Shown piece by piece: positions 54,444 through 63,136 of a stretch of 64,000 bases of DNA (position 1 is the first letter of the stretch; each line of letters opens with the position of its first letter). Made by a program: the position numbers and the translations under genes. The stretch is from the NCBI GenBank assembly GCA_011250595.1, contig JAANMP010000019.1, positions 1 to 64,000 of the forward strand. The letters run 5' to 3'. The stretch comes from Bacillus sp. MM2020_1 (GTDB lineage: Bacteria > Bacillota > Bacilli > Bacillales > Cytobacillaceae). The notes beneath the pieces are model-generated. The model did no database searches, was not told the origin of the DNA, and was given only the letters and a program-made list of their open reading frames with translations.

Positions 54444-56042
54444 ATGGCCAAGACAATTTTTACAAATGGGTCTTTCTATACTTTGGACCCAAGCCAGCCA
54501 TTCGTGGAGTCAGTCGTCGTTGAGAAAGGCAGGATCATTGATTTAGGGACTCACCAAGAAATGATTTTGCAATGGGGCCGAAAAGGGTCAAAGCTCGTTG
54601 ATTTACATGGAAAAATGGTTACACCAGGATTAATCGACAGCCACCTGCATCTTTCAGGTGTCGCATTCAACTTTTTAGATCTTGATTTAACCGGGATAAA
54701 ATCGAAAGGCGAAATGCTAGAGAAAATTCGAGCAAAGGCGAAAACTGTTGCTCCAGGTAAGTGGCTCGTCGGTATGGGCTGGGATGAAAACCTCTTTACA
54801 GAAGGGAACATTCCCACCATTGAAGAATTAGATCATGTCGCACCACACTGTCCGGTTTACCTAAAGCGGATTTGCCACCATGCCTTTTTGGTCAATAGCA
54901 AGGCACTTGAAATGAGTCAGTATCATCCCTCAAACACAGTCCCAACAGCGGGAACGGTCGTTCTTGATCCGATGTCAAAGAAACCAACAGGATTACTTCT
55001 GGAATCAGCTTCTCGATTGATTACAAAATACATACCGGAGCAAACCTATCAAGAGTTAAAGGATGGTTTGCAGCAAGCGATGCAATTGGCAGTCAAAAAG
55101 GGATTAACTAGTGTACACACGAACGATCCTGCTTATTTAGGCGGTCTGGATGCAACATATAAAATGTACGATGAATTACTTAACCAAGAAGGGCAAGGGT
55201 TACGCTGCAATCTGCTCATTGATTTTCCCTATCTCCCTCGATTGATAGAAAGAGGGATGTTAGCAGGTTTCGGAAATGAGAAATTACAAATGGGGGCGAT
55301 TAAAATTTTTGCCGATGGGGCTTTTGGAAGAAGAACCGCATTGCTGTCCGAGCCCTATCACGACGAACCTGGCCAATATGGTGACGCCATGTATGATCAA
55401 GAAACTCTTTATCACATGGTTCAAGAAATCCGTGCACACGCCATGCCACTAGCTGTCCATACGATTGGCGATAAGGCTTTAGAAAATGTTCTAGATGTAC
55501 TCGATCAATTCCCAAAAGTGGAATACCGTGATCGCATTATTCACACGTCGCTTGTTCGGAACGATTTAGTTCAGCGCTTGGCAAATTCGAGTCGGATTGC
55601 TGATATTCAACCAAGATTTGTGGTCAGTGATTATCCTTGGGTGAAAGAAAGGATTGGAGAGAAGAGAGAGCCGGATTTATATGCATGGAAAACGTTACTT
55701 GATTCGGGCGTTTTATGTGCCGGCGGTTCTGATGCACCGATCGAACCAATCGATCCTCTCCTTGGTATTCATGCTGCGGTAACCCGAAGGTCTTCTGGAG
55801 ATACTCATGGAGGTTGGAATGCGAAAGAGAAACTATCGATAGCTGAAGCCGTCAAGTTATTTACAGTTGGGGGTGCATTCGCTACTAATGAAGAGCATCT
55901 TAAAGGTACGATTTCAAGAGGGAAGCTAGCAGATATGACGGTTTATTCTAACAATCTATTTACAATCGAGAATCCGGACCAGTTACTAAAAACAGACATT
56001 GAAATGACCATCATCGGTGGCGAAATTAAATTTAATAAATAA
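54444..56042 (+). CDS. Amidohydrolase family 3 protein (YtcJ-like)
   Basis: Metal-dependent hydrolase of 532 aa. The N-terminal metal motif D-S-H-L-H-L lies near 68, followed by G-W-D-E-N. H-T-I-G-D-K-A, carrying the second-site His, is near 335 and the distal metal-binding Asp is in G-S-D-A-P-I near 430. YtcJ-type proteins are annotated as amidohydrolases or N-substituted formamide deformylases and their true substrates are mostly unknown. The ATG at 54444 follows GGAGGTTGAA; one four codons earlier overlaps this site. Cytoplasmic, monocistronic. Confidence 0.82.
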   Translation: MAKTIFTNGSFYTLDPSQPFVESVVVEKGRIIDLGTHQEMILQWGRKGSKLVDLHGKMVTPGLIDSHLHLSGVAFNFLDLDLTGIKSKGEMLEKIRAKAKTVAPGKWLVGMGWDENLFTEGNIPTIEELDHVAPHCPVYLKRICHHAFLVNSKALEMSQYHPSNTVPTAGTVVLDPMSKKPTGLLLESASRLITKYIPEQTYQELKDGLQQAMQLAVKKGLTSVHTNDPAYLGGLDATYKMYDELLNQEGQGLRCNLLIDFPYLPRLIERGMLAGFGNEKLQMGAIKIFADGAFGRRTALLSEPYHDEPGQYGDAMYDQETLYHMVQEIRAHAMPLAVHTIGDKALENVLDVLDQFPKVEYRDRIIHTSLVRNDLVQRLANSSRIADIQPRFVVSDYPWVKERIGEKREPDLYAWKTLLDSGVLCAGGSDAPIEPIDPLLGIHAAVTRRSSGDTHGGWNAKEKLSIAEAVKLFTVGGAFATNEEHLKGTISRGKLADMTVYSNNLFTIENPDQLLKTDIEMTIIGGEIKFNK

Positions 56043-56074
56043 GGTATTGATGGTGATAAAATAGTCCTAAATCA

Positions 56075-56090
56075 ATGAAAGCGCTTTATA
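56075..56090. promoter_or_regulatory. Candidate CcpA cre site
   Basis: ATGAAAGCGCTTTATA resembles the strong cre consensus TGAAAGCGCTTTCA at 12 of 14 core positions. It lies about 33 bp before the ilvA -35 candidate TTGACA at 56123. A role in carbon control of ilvA is inference. Confidence 0.5.
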
Positions 56091-56169
56091 ATTGACTAAA
56101 TAATTAAAATTATCAAAAAATATTGACAGGTTATTTTTTCAGTGGTAACCTTATTAAAAATTGAAGACA

Positions 56170-56432
56170 AATCAATGATGAGAAGAGTAGATTAAGCCCT
56201 TGTTCTACAGAGAGTCGACAGATGCTGAAAGTCGATGTCAGGACGTATTCGAAGATCATCTCGGAGATGTGTAGCTGAAATTTATTTAGTAGGCTATACC
56301 GGAAAGTCCGCCGTTACAATGGAACACGTCCAGAAATGGTACGTTGATCGAGAGCCGCAATGTTTGTTTGTTGCGGAAGTAGGGTGGTATCGCGAGTTCA
56401 CTCGTCCCTATACTATGGGGACGAGTTTTTTG
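56170..56432 (+). promoter_or_regulatory. T-box leader of ilvA (probably tRNA-Ile)
   Basis: The conserved T-box AGGGTGGTATCGCG is at 56381-56394. A GATGAGAAGAGTAG stretch near 56177 marks the start of Stem I. A terminator follows: ACTCGTCCC (56400-56408) with GGGACGAGT (56418-56426) and T6. The antiterminator AGGG...CGAG with CTCG...CCCT is mutually exclusive with it. The bulge TGGT expects a tRNA with A as discriminator, which fits tRNA-Ile. An ATC at 56257-56259 region after TTCGAAG is a candidate Ile specifier. Promoter candidate: TTGACA at 56123 with a weak -10. Confidence 0.82.
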
Positions 56433-56502
56433 TGTTTAAAAAATGTAATTATAACAATGAGAATTCCTGTAGGGATGCGAAAAATTAGGAGGGAAAAGGA
56501 AG

Positions 56503-57768
56503 ATGAATCAGCAAGTTGATAAAAAAGTGTTTAATGTAGAGGATATTATTATTGCCAGCCATACCATTAAGGATGTTATTTCGCCGACTCCCCTGCAATA
56601 CAATCACTTGTTGTCTGAACGATATGGCTGCCATGTTTATTTAAAACGAGAGGATTTACAAAGCGTTCGTTCCTTTAAAATCCGCGGAGCTTATAATCGA
56701 ATTAAACAATTGACTGAAGATGAGTTAAAGAATGGAATTATCTGTGCAAGTGCAGGAAATCATGCACAGGGGGTTGCGTATTCTTGTCACCTCTTAAATA
56801 TCCATGGGAAAATCTTCATGCCAAGCACTACACCAAAGCAAAAGGTTAACCAAGTTAAATTTTGGGGCAAGGAAGATGTTGAGATCGTTTTGGTTGGAGA
56901 TACCTTTGACGATGCGTATGAGAAAGCAATCGAATGCAGTCGGGAAGAGAATCGTACTTTTATCCATCCTTTTGATGATCCCGAGGTCATTGCCGGACAA
57001 GGGACAGTTGCTGTTGAGCTATTAAATGACTGTCCTGAAAAAATTGACTATCTGTTTGGTGCCATTGGCGGCGGCGGGCTTATGTCAGGAGTCGGTACGT
57101 ATTTAAGGCACTATTCACCAGAAACGCAATTAATTGGTGTGGAGCCCCAAGGTGCATCTGGTATGAAAGAATCCTTATTAAAAGGAGAAGTGACATCCTT
57201 AAAAGAAATTGATCCGTTTGTGGATGGTGCAGCCGTAAAGACTGTAGGTTCAATGACGTTTAACATTTGCAAGGAAATCATTGATGAAATTCTAGTTGTT
57301 CCAGAAGGAAAAGTGTGCACTACTCTTTTATCCTTATATAATGAAAATGCGATCGTCGTTGAGCCGACAGGAGCACTCTCTGTGGCAGCATTGGATATGT
57401 ATGCAGAACAAATTAAAGGCAAAACGGTCGTCTGTATTGTCAGTGGAGGCAACAATGATATTGGTCGGATGCAAGAAATCAAAGAGCGATCCAAAATCTA
57501 TGAAGGGCTCCAGCACTACTTTATTGTCCAATTCCCGCAGCGCCCGGGTGCCTTACGTGAGTTCTTAGATGATGTCCTTGGACCAAACGATGATATTAGC
57601 CATTTTGAATATACGAAAAAGAATAATCGAGAAACGGGGCCTGCTTTGGTAGGTATTGAACTGAAGGATAAGGGCGACTACACGCCGTTAATCGAACGAA
57701 TCAAAGCGAAGGGATTTTTATATCGCGAAGTCAATAAAGATAGTACTCTGTTTCAGATGCTGGTGTAG
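56503..57768 (+). CDS. ilvA: Threonine dehydratase IlvA
   Basis: PLP enzyme of 421 aa deaminating threonine to 2-oxobutyrate, the first step of isoleucine synthesis. The PLP Lys is in S-F-K-I-R-G-A-Y near 57, with the phosphate-binding G-G-G-G-L near 190. A C-terminal ACT-like regulatory domain (about 330-420, opening Y-F-I-V-Q-F-P-Q-R-P-G-A-L) allows feedback. This domain indicates the biosynthetic form, and length matches B. subtilis IlvA. TAGGAGGG precedes the ATG. Preceded by a T-box leader responding to charging of tRNA. Confidence 0.92.
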   Translation: MNQQVDKKVFNVEDIIIASHTIKDVISPTPLQYNHLLSERYGCHVYLKREDLQSVRSFKIRGAYNRIKQLTEDELKNGIICASAGNHAQGVAYSCHLLNIHGKIFMPSTTPKQKVNQVKFWGKEDVEIVLVGDTFDDAYEKAIECSREENRTFIHPFDDPEVIAGQGTVAVELLNDCPEKIDYLFGAIGGGGLMSGVGTYLRHYSPETQLIGVEPQGASGMKESLLKGEVTSLKEIDPFVDGAAVKTVGSMTFNICKEIIDEILVVPEGKVCTTLLSLYNENAIVVEPTGALSVAALDMYAEQIKGKTVVCIVSGGNNDIGRMQEIKERSKIYEGLQHYFIVQFPQRPGALREFLDDVLGPNDDISHFEYTKKNNRETGPALVGIELKDKGDYTPLIERIKAKGFLYREVNKDSTLFQMLV

Positions 57769-57784
57769 AAATATAGTAGTTTTT

Positions 57785-57819
57785 AGAGGTCGAAACGCTT
57801 TGGTTTCGGCCTCTTTTTA
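57785..57819 (+). terminator. Terminator after ilvA
   Basis: AGAGGTCGAAAC pairs with GTTTCGGCCTCT (one G-U pair) around 6 nt, then TTTTTAT. Confidence 0.85.
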
Positions 57820-58021
57820 TAGTAAAAGTAACTTCTTAACTGAATTTAGTTAATAGACTCTTAACAAATGATGTAATTAAGGTATAATATTATTTGTCAA
57901 TGACTAAAACAATCAAATAAGTAATGAACTCCTAATTATTATTTGGAAGATGTCTTGAAGTAGATTTCGTTTCATGTTAATAATTTTGTGTAGATTCAAA
58001 AGCGGAAAGAGAGTGTTCATA

Positions 58022-58741
58022 ATGGGTCGTAAGTGGAACAATATTAAAGAAAAGAAAGCGTCAAAGGATGCAAATACAAGCCGTATTTATGCCAAATTTG
58101 GGGTAGAAATCTATGTAGCAGCAAGACAAGGTGAACCCAATCCTGAATCAAATCAGGCTTTAAAATTCGTGCTAGAGCGTGCAAAAACGTATAATGTACC
58201 GAGACACATTATTGACCGTGCGATTGAAAAGGCAAAAGGCGGTTCGGAGGAGAGTTATTCTGAACTTCGCTATGAAGGATTCGGACCGAATGGTTCAATG
58301 GTCATCGTTGATGCACTGACGAATAACGTAAACAGGACAGCCTCAGATGTACGAGCTGCATTTGGTAAAAACGGCGGGAACATGGGAGTGAGTGGTTCGG
58401 TTGCCTATATGTTTGACACAACAGCTGTTATCGGCGTTGAAGGCAAAACGGAGGAAGATGTTCTTGAATTATTAATGGAAGCCGATGTCGACGTTCGTGA
58501 CATTATTGAAGAAGATGAATCAGTGATTGTTTATGCAGATCCAGAACAATTTCATGCCGTGCAAGAAGCGTTCAAAAATGCAGGGGTTACTGACTTTACT
58601 GTGGCAGAATTAACGATGCTCGCGCAAAATGATATTACCCTTCCTGAGGATGCACAAGCTAAATTCGAAAAAATGATTGATGTTTTAGAGGATCTAGAAG
58701 ACGTTCAACAAGTGTACCATAACGTGGATTTAGGAGAATAA
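58022..58741 (+). CDS. yeeN: YebC/PmpR-family regulator (YeeN-like)
   Basis: Protein of 239 aa in the TACO1/YebC family. N-terminal [13 protein letters not shown], then R-Y-E-G-F-G-P-N-G and [12 protein letters not shown] are diagnostic; B. subtilis YeeN begins the same way, setting it apart from the YrbC-type paralogue. YebC proteins were called transcription regulators and are now also linked to relief of ribosome stalling at proline runs. The ATG at 58022 is favoured by the M-G-R-K-W start; an upstream in-frame start has weaker support. Confidence 0.88.
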   Translation: MGRKWNNIKEKKASKDANTSRIYAKFGVEIYVAARQGEPNPESNQALKFVLERAKTYNVPRHIIDRAIEKAKGGSEESYSELRYEGFGPNGSMVIVDALTNNVNRTASDVRAAFGKNGGNMGVSGSVAYMFDTTAVIGVEGKTEEDVLELLMEADVDVRDIIEEDESVIVYADPEQFHAVQEAFKNAGVTDFTVAELTMLAQNDITLPEDAQAKFEKMIDVLEDLEDVQQVYHNVDLGE

Positions 58742-58742
58742 A

Positions 58743-58791
58743 AAAAATAGAAGCAGACCTGATTTACTATTAGGTCTGCTTCTATTTTTTA
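58743..58791. terminator. Terminator after the YebC-family gene
   Basis: AAAAATAGAAGCAGACCT pairs perfectly with AGGTCTGCTTCTATTTTT around 11 nt, in both directions. Confidence 0.9.
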
Positions 58792-58805
58792 TACCGTTAT
58801 TGATG

Positions 58806-58820
58806 TGGTGTCAGGCAGCA
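58806..58820. repeat. Dispersed GTGTCAGGCAC element, second copy
   Basis: TGGTGTCAGGCAGCA, one base off the palindrome TGGTGTCAGGCACCA. It overlaps the stop of the EamA gene. Confidence 0.6.
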
Positions 58821-59737
58821 TTTGATTTTCGTTTAACAGCGGATAATATAAAAATGGTGGCAATGATTAATATGGAACCAATCCATTCGGCAGGGCCGAA
58901 TGATACTTGTAGCCAAGCAACCGCTAAAAAAGCTGCTGATAATGGTTCGACACAGGCGAGCAGACTTGCTTCAGAAGCGCGGATGTATTTCAGACTTTCC
59001 ATATAGCAAAAAAAGGCAATTAACGTGCCGAAAATAATGACAAAAACGACGGCTAAAAAAGAAGTTAAACTCCATTGACCTTGAAATTTCCATGGTGGAT
59101 GAATAAAGCTAAAGGCAATCCCGCCAACCATCATGCCCCAGCCAACAGTAAGAAGAGACCCCCATTTATTCAACAAACTTCCCGGATAGAGTGAATAAAA
59201 AGCAAGTGCAAAAGCGGATAAAATTCCCCAAGTAAACGCAGAGCCTGAAATGGATAGGGAATGAATATTTCCTTTCGTCACAAGGAGAAACGTTCCAAAA
59301 AGAGCTAATCCAATCGCCAATAATTCATTTTTTGCTGGTAAGGACTTTGCACGAAAACTTAAATAACAGGCGATAATCACTGGTGCCAGATACTGCAAAA
59401 TCGTTGCGGTTGCTGCATTTCCATGTTCGATGGCAGCGAAATAGGTGTACTGAACGCCAAACATGCCAATCACACCAAAGATGACGAGGCGGAAGACATC
59501 CTGTTTATTTCTCCAAATACTCCAGATATTTTGTTTCCCCACCGAATGGGAAAAAAATAATAAACCCAAACCTGAAAAAATCAGACGATTAACAACAAGC
59601 CAATTCGTACTAAAGCCTTGTTGATGAAATAGGAATTGGGCAACCGTTCCTGAAACACCCCACAAGGTCGCCGCAATCAGCACTAATATTATACCCTTTG
59701 TCCTTGGGGAGGACATTACTGCTACTTGCGAATTCAT
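58811..59737 (-). CDS. EamA/RhaT-family drug/metabolite transporter
   Basis: Ten-helix DMT-superfamily permease of 308 aa built from two EamA repeats. The first repeat opens L-I-A-A-T-L-W-G-V-S-G-T, typical of these exporters. The second has S-E-A-S-L-L-A-C-V-E-P-L-S-A, the P-x-S signature before the last helices. Substrate unknown; relatives export amino acids or metabolites. GGGAGGG lies 5 bases before the ATG. It ends inside the dispersed repeat. Confidence 0.85.
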   Translation of the reverse strand: MNSQVAVMSSPRTKGIILVLIAATLWGVSGTVAQFLFHQQGFSTNWLVVNRLIFSGLGLLFFSHSVGKQNIWSIWRNKQDVFRLVIFGVIGMFGVQYTYFAAIEHGNAATATILQYLAPVIIACYLSFRAKSLPAKNELLAIGLALFGTFLLVTKGNIHSLSISGSAFTWGILSAFALAFYSLYPGSLLNKWGSLLTVGWGMMVGGIAFSFIHPPWKFQGQWSLTSFLAVVFVIIFGTLIAFFCYMESLKYIRASEASLLACVEPLSAAFLAVAWLQVSFGPAEWIGSILIIATIFILSAVKRKSNAA

Positions 59738-59901
59738 TTGATCCCTCCCTATACTACGAAAATCCTAATTTTTTAAATATAAAAATTATTATAACACTAT
59801 TAAGGGGTTTAGTTTGAAAAAATACATCCTAATCGAAGGAAAATGTATGGGCAGGATAGAATATAGTAGATAAAACAAGAAGATGAGGGGAGAAGAAATT
59901 T

Positions 59902-60156
59902 ATGGTCTATAAGAAAGATAGTCATGTAGATTTGTTGGAGCTGCCATCCTTTGTGATTTTACAAAAGGAAATCAGACAAGAAATTTCTAAAGCCATAAAA
60001 ATAAAAGAACTAGGACCCACTGAATCTGAATTAATGAGTTTGATAGAGGAAATTAATGAAAGGATCCTCAAATATAACTCAATTTGCCCACCAAAGATGA
60101 AAAAAGGAAAAATTGGTTTAGATAATATGGAGGATCGATATAAAATTTGGGAGTAA
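59902..60156 (+). CDS. Small uncharacterised helical protein
   Basis: Charged helical protein of 84 aa (I-L-Q-K-E-I-R-Q-E-I-S-K-A-I-K, then L-I-E-E-I-N-E-R-I-L-K-Y-N). Near the end C-P-P-K-M-K-K-G-K is followed by an acidic stretch. No family recognised with confidence; the I-N-x-R-I-x-x-Y-N pattern is loosely like DUF1992. GAGGGGAGAAG lies before the ATG, so translation is well supported. Confidence 0.6.
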   Translation: MVYKKDSHVDLLELPSFVILQKEIRQEISKAIKIKELGPTESELMSLIEEINERILKYNSICPPKMKKGKIGLDNMEDRYKIWE

Positions 60157-60253
60157 ATTGAAAGTGGCTTTCTGTCCACAAGTCGTCTTTTCGCATGATC
60201 CCTCTGAATTGTGTTATTATTCTAATATTACCAAGAGGGAAAGGATGTAAAAG

Positions 60254-60769
60254 ATGTCATTAGAGAGTGTGAAGGCCCATTTTAAACAATGGGAACGCGA
60301 TGTTGATGTAATGGAATTTGAAAGCTCGAGTGCAACTGTGGAGCAAGCCGCTGAGACGATTGGCGTTGCTCCTGCTCGAATTGCGAAGACATTATCCTTT
60401 AGGGGGAGCGAGGAAAAGGCGATTCTTGTGGTTGCTGCCGGTGATGCAAAAATCGATAATAAGAAGTTTCGGCATCAATTCGGTTTCAAAGCAAGGATGC
60501 TCTCGCCCGAGGAAGTACTTAAACAAACTGGACATGCCATTGGCGGTGTTTGTCCGTTCGGATTAAATAATGAGCTGGATGTCTATTTGGATGTTTCAAT
60601 GCAGCGCTTCGAAACACTATACCCAGCCTGTGGAAGCTCAAATTCTGCGATTGAATTAACGAAAGATGAGTTATTTAAGTATTCCTTTGCAAAAGAATGG
60701 ATTGATGTTTGCAAAGGATGGGGAGAAGACGACGAGCAAGCAGTAGTAAGTAAGCAAATCGAGGTGTAA
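60254..60769 (+). CDS. YbaK/EbsC-family aminoacyl-tRNA deacylase
   Basis: Protein of 171 aa of the YbaK/ProX family that hydrolyses misacylated tRNAs (typically Cys-tRNA-Pro or Ala-tRNA-Pro). Conserved Lys in I-A-K-T-L-S-F near 45 and the G-x-x-P loop G-G-V-C-P-F-G-L near 97 are seen, with K-x-D-N-K-K-F-R near 73. Similar to B. subtilis YwhH. The ATG follows AAGAGGGAAAGGATG at short distance. Monocistronic. Confidence 0.86.
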   Translation: MSLESVKAHFKQWERDVDVMEFESSSATVEQAAETIGVAPARIAKTLSFRGSEEKAILVVAAGDAKIDNKKFRHQFGFKARMLSPEEVLKQTGHAIGGVCPFGLNNELDVYLDVSMQRFETLYPACGSSNSAIELTKDELFKYSFAKEWIDVCKGWGEDDEQAVVSKQIEV

Positions 60770-60801
60770 GCGTAGGACGGAAAGTTCATTGGAAACCAAA
60801 A

Positions 60802-60829
60802 AGGACCGGGCAAATATGCCCGGTCTTCT
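60802..60829 (+). terminator. Terminator after the YbaK gene
   Basis: GACCGGGC pairs perfectly with GCCCGGTC around 6 nt, with A/T flanks. Confidence 0.8.
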
Positions 60830-60842
60830 TCTGTAAAACCAC

Positions 60843-61271
60843 TTACATTACGCTTTCACCATTGTCATAACTTAATAGCCATTCAATTCCAAACTTATCT
60901 TTTAGGGAACCATAGCATTTGCTCCAAAATGTTTCTTGAAGCTCCATGGTCACCGAGCCGCCTTCTTTCAGTTTGTTAAAATAGGTATTTATTTTATCCA
61001 AGTCCTTATTTACGATAGCAAGGCTTATGTTATTACCAGCTGTAAAAGGCATCCCGGGGAAAACATCTGAGAACATAACGTTGCTTCCATCAATATTCAA
61101 CCGAGTGTGCATAACCATGTTTTTTGCTTCTTCAGGAAGTGGATATTCTGGGTTCTGCGGTGCTTCCCCAAAAGTCATAATTTGTGGTTTTTCTGTACCA
61201 AAAACCTCCGCGTAAAACTCTGCTGCCTCACGACAGTTTCCATTAAAATTAAGATAAACATCAACAGACAT
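60843..61271 (-). CDS. VOC-superfamily (PhnB/glyoxalase-like) protein
   Basis: Protein of about 142 aa with the PhnB-type fold: Y-L-N-F-N-G-N-C-R-E-A-A-E-F-Y at the N-terminus and a C-terminal W-S-K-C-Y-G-S-L-K-D-K-F-G-I-E-W that is typical of the group. Members bind small ligands or metals; most have no known substrate. The ATG at 61271 fits AGGGG better than a TTG six bases further out. Convergent with YbaK and sharing its terminator region. Confidence 0.82.
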   Translation of the reverse strand: MSVDVYLNFNGNCREAAEFYAEVFGTEKPQIMTFGEAPQNPEYPLPEEAKNMVMHTRLNIDGSNVMFSDVFPGMPFTAGNNISLAIVNKDLDKINTYFNKLKEGGSVTMELQETFWSKCYGSLKDKFGIEWLLSYDNGESVM

Positions 61272-61451
61272 TTGCAATAACCCCTTTGTAAGTTAATTAA
61301 CCATTGGTAATTGTACCATTAAATGGTATATTTTCAAATTCTACGAAAGGCCAATCTTCAAACAGACTACAATAAATATTTTCGAACCACCGAGAATACA
61401 ATTTACAATCATCATATTTTGAATTCTTCAGTTGAAAGAGGGTATTGTGTG

Positions 61452-61772
61452 ATGAAATTCAAAATACATCGTTGTAATTGTCGGAAGCTTTGGTCAGTAC
61501 AAACTAGAAAAACAAAATTTACTGCACTCTCCGTTCTTCTGGATGGAAATTGGACTACAGAATTAAAGCCCGAAAGGAAATATAACCCGAAAGGATTCGT
61601 TACTACTACTGGAAAACAAGATTTAATTGTCAACCCAGCTTCCGAATTAGTTGAGAAATTTGAAGTAGTATCGAAACTGATTTATGACAAAAAGAATGTT
61701 AATTTTAATGTGAACCACGGAGAAACCTTATATTTTGCCGAAGATGGAACTTGTTATATTCTTAAAAAATGA
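61452..61772 (+). CDS. Uncharacterised protein with Cys-rich start
   Basis: Protein of about 106 aa beginning M-K-F-K-I-H-R-C-N-C-R-K-L-W-S-V, then a beta-rich part with W-T-T-E-L-K-P-E-R-K and a terminal C-Y-I-L-K-K. No family recognised. The start at 61452 is chosen because GAAAGAGGG lies upstream and the residues before it look like untranslated sequence; a longer frame opens at 61323. Confidence 0.5.
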   Translation: MKFKIHRCNCRKLWSVQTRKTKFTALSVLLDGNWTTELKPERKYNPKGFVTTTGKQDLIVNPASELVEKFEVVSKLIYDKKNVNFNVNHGETLYFAEDGTCYILKK

Positions 61773-61839
61773 ATTACCTGAAATTAACCTGCGAAATCCC
61801 TTCATCGTAACCTATTATTTTATAACAATTTGACTAACA

Positions 61840-61876
61840 AACAGCCCGCGCATCATTGCGAAGATGCGGGGCTGTT
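61840..61876. terminator. Hairpin after the 130-aa gene
   Basis: AACAGCCC and GCATC pair with GATGC and GGGCTGTT in a long, slightly bulged stem. On the minus strand it follows the 130-aa gene. Confidence 0.65.
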
Positions 61877-61881
61877 CTCAT

Positions 61882-62274
61882 TTATCTTGGCGTGATTGGC
61901 TTCACAGAAATAGCAGGGGAGCAAGTCGAAATAACGCAGCCCTCTAACTGATTAGGATTCAATAAGCCCAAATTAAGAGCGGCTTTAATTTTTACATCAT
62001 CTGGTTTTTTCACAACTTGAATAAGCTCATTTAACTGTAATTCTTCTAATCTTTTAATGGTTTCGGTCTCGTCATATTTTTCTGTTTTTCGTATTTGCCG
62101 TTGCAGCTTATAGCCGCTTATGATAATTTCCCCTTTGTGATCAGAACCAACTAAATTATTAAAGTAACTTTGAAAAGCATCCTTTAATTCATTCATTTCC
62201 ATTTCTATTTCTTTCTTTTGCTTATTTAACTCGTAATACTTTACTAACATTTCACCGGTAATTATGTTCCCCAT
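61882..62274 (-). CDS. Uncharacterised coiled-coil protein
   Basis: Protein of 130 aa. Residues 10-40 form a coiled coil (Y-Y-E-L-N-K-Q-K-K-E-I-E-M-E-M-N-E-L-K). Then G-Y-K-L-Q-R-Q-I-R-K-T-E-K-Y and an L-x-E-L-Q-L-N-E-L-I segment follow. The tail is Pro/Ser rich with two cysteines. The pattern is a little like phage- or plasmid-type small proteins, but no family is recognised. The ATG lies behind AGGAGGCGATGAC. Confidence 0.6.
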   Translation of the reverse strand: MGNIITGEMLVKYYELNKQKKEIEMEMNELKDAFQSYFNNLVGSDHKGEIIISGYKLQRQIRKTEKYDETETIKRLEELQLNELIQVVKKPDDVKIKAALNLGLLNPNQLEGCVISTCSPAISVKPITPR

Positions 62275-62389
62275 GTCATCGCCTCCTGTTGCGAACGTAC
62301 ATTCTTATTTTATGATTCCATCTTCAAATAAATGACCCATTCAGTAAAAGCTGTTAAGAAATCCTTTGACTTATTTTGATCATTTTGTC

Positions 62390-62404
62390 CTGGTGTCAGG
62401 CACC
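62390..62404. repeat. Dispersed GTGTCAGGCAC element, third copy
   Basis: TGGTGTCAGGCACCA, a near-perfect palindrome (TGGTG-TCAGG-CACCA) in the gap between two divergent genes. Confidence 0.65.
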
Positions 62405-62517
62405 ATTTCAAGCAGAGAGTAGCCGTGTAGAAAGAAAAAACATTTGCTTTCTGCTTTATATAATGGCAAGCTATAATATGATAAAACTTTAATGGAAAGA
62501 ACAAATAGGTGATTAAC

Positions 62518-62913
62518 ATGATTGAAATTAAAACTTCGAAGCTTAGTGATGGGGAATTAAATAGAGGGGTATTTGCGACACGTGATATTGAAAAAGGTGA
62601 GCTGATTCATGAGGCGCCGGTTATTCCTTATCCAAACGAGGAGCATGTTCATATTGAGAAAACATTGCTTGCAGATTATGCCTTTGAATATGGAATCAAC
62701 CATACTGCACTCCTGTTAGGATATGGGATGTTGTTTAACCATTCGTATGAGCCTAATGCTACATATGAAATTAATTTTCCGAATCACACGTTCGACTTTT
62801 ATGCGTACAAGGATATCAAAGCCGGAGAAGAAATCCTCATCAACTACAATGGTGAAGAGGACAATAATGACCCGCTTTGGTTTAATAAAGAGGATGAATC
62901 AGAAAATGAATAA
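62518..62913 (+). CDS. SET-domain protein
   Basis: Small SET-domain protein of about 131 aa. N-terminal R-G-V-F-A-T-R-D-I-E-K-G-E-L-I, G-M-L-F-N-H-S-Y-E-P-N-A with the catalytic-region N-H-S, and G-E-E-I-L-I-N-Y-N-G with the final Tyr are the SET landmarks. SET proteins methylate lysine in proteins; bacterial targets are largely unknown. The ATG at 62518 follows AGGTGA; a GTG three codons earlier overlaps it. Ends with an acidic tail. Confidence 0.82.
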   Translation: MIEIKTSKLSDGELNRGVFATRDIEKGELIHEAPVIPYPNEEHVHIEKTLLADYAFEYGINHTALLLGYGMLFNHSYEPNATYEINFPNHTFDFYAYKDIKAGEEILINYNGEEDNNDPLWFNKEDESENE

Positions 62914-62915
62914 GT

Positions 62916-62963
62916 AAAAAAGGATAGATAAAGTCAGACCTCTGCTTTATCTATCCTTTTTTT
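62916..62963 (+). terminator. Terminator after the SET gene
   Basis: GGATAGATAAAG pairs with CTTTATCTATCC, flanked by A6 and T7. Confidence 0.9.
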
Positions 62964-63136
62964 GAAAGAATGATTAATCAGATTATTACTAAGAAAGCTC
63001 TCAGATTACAGGAATAAACATAGGACATTGGAAATATGATTTCAAAGGGTATGCCTATTTATACCTATGAGATTGCCAGGTGGACACTGGATCCAATTTT
63101 AAGGCAATCCCTAAGAACCAAAAAAGGGGTGGCAGC

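Noticed and set aside
56235..56519. 94-codon open frame upstream of ilvA
   Set aside because: It lies across the T-box leader and terminator and has no ribosome binding site.
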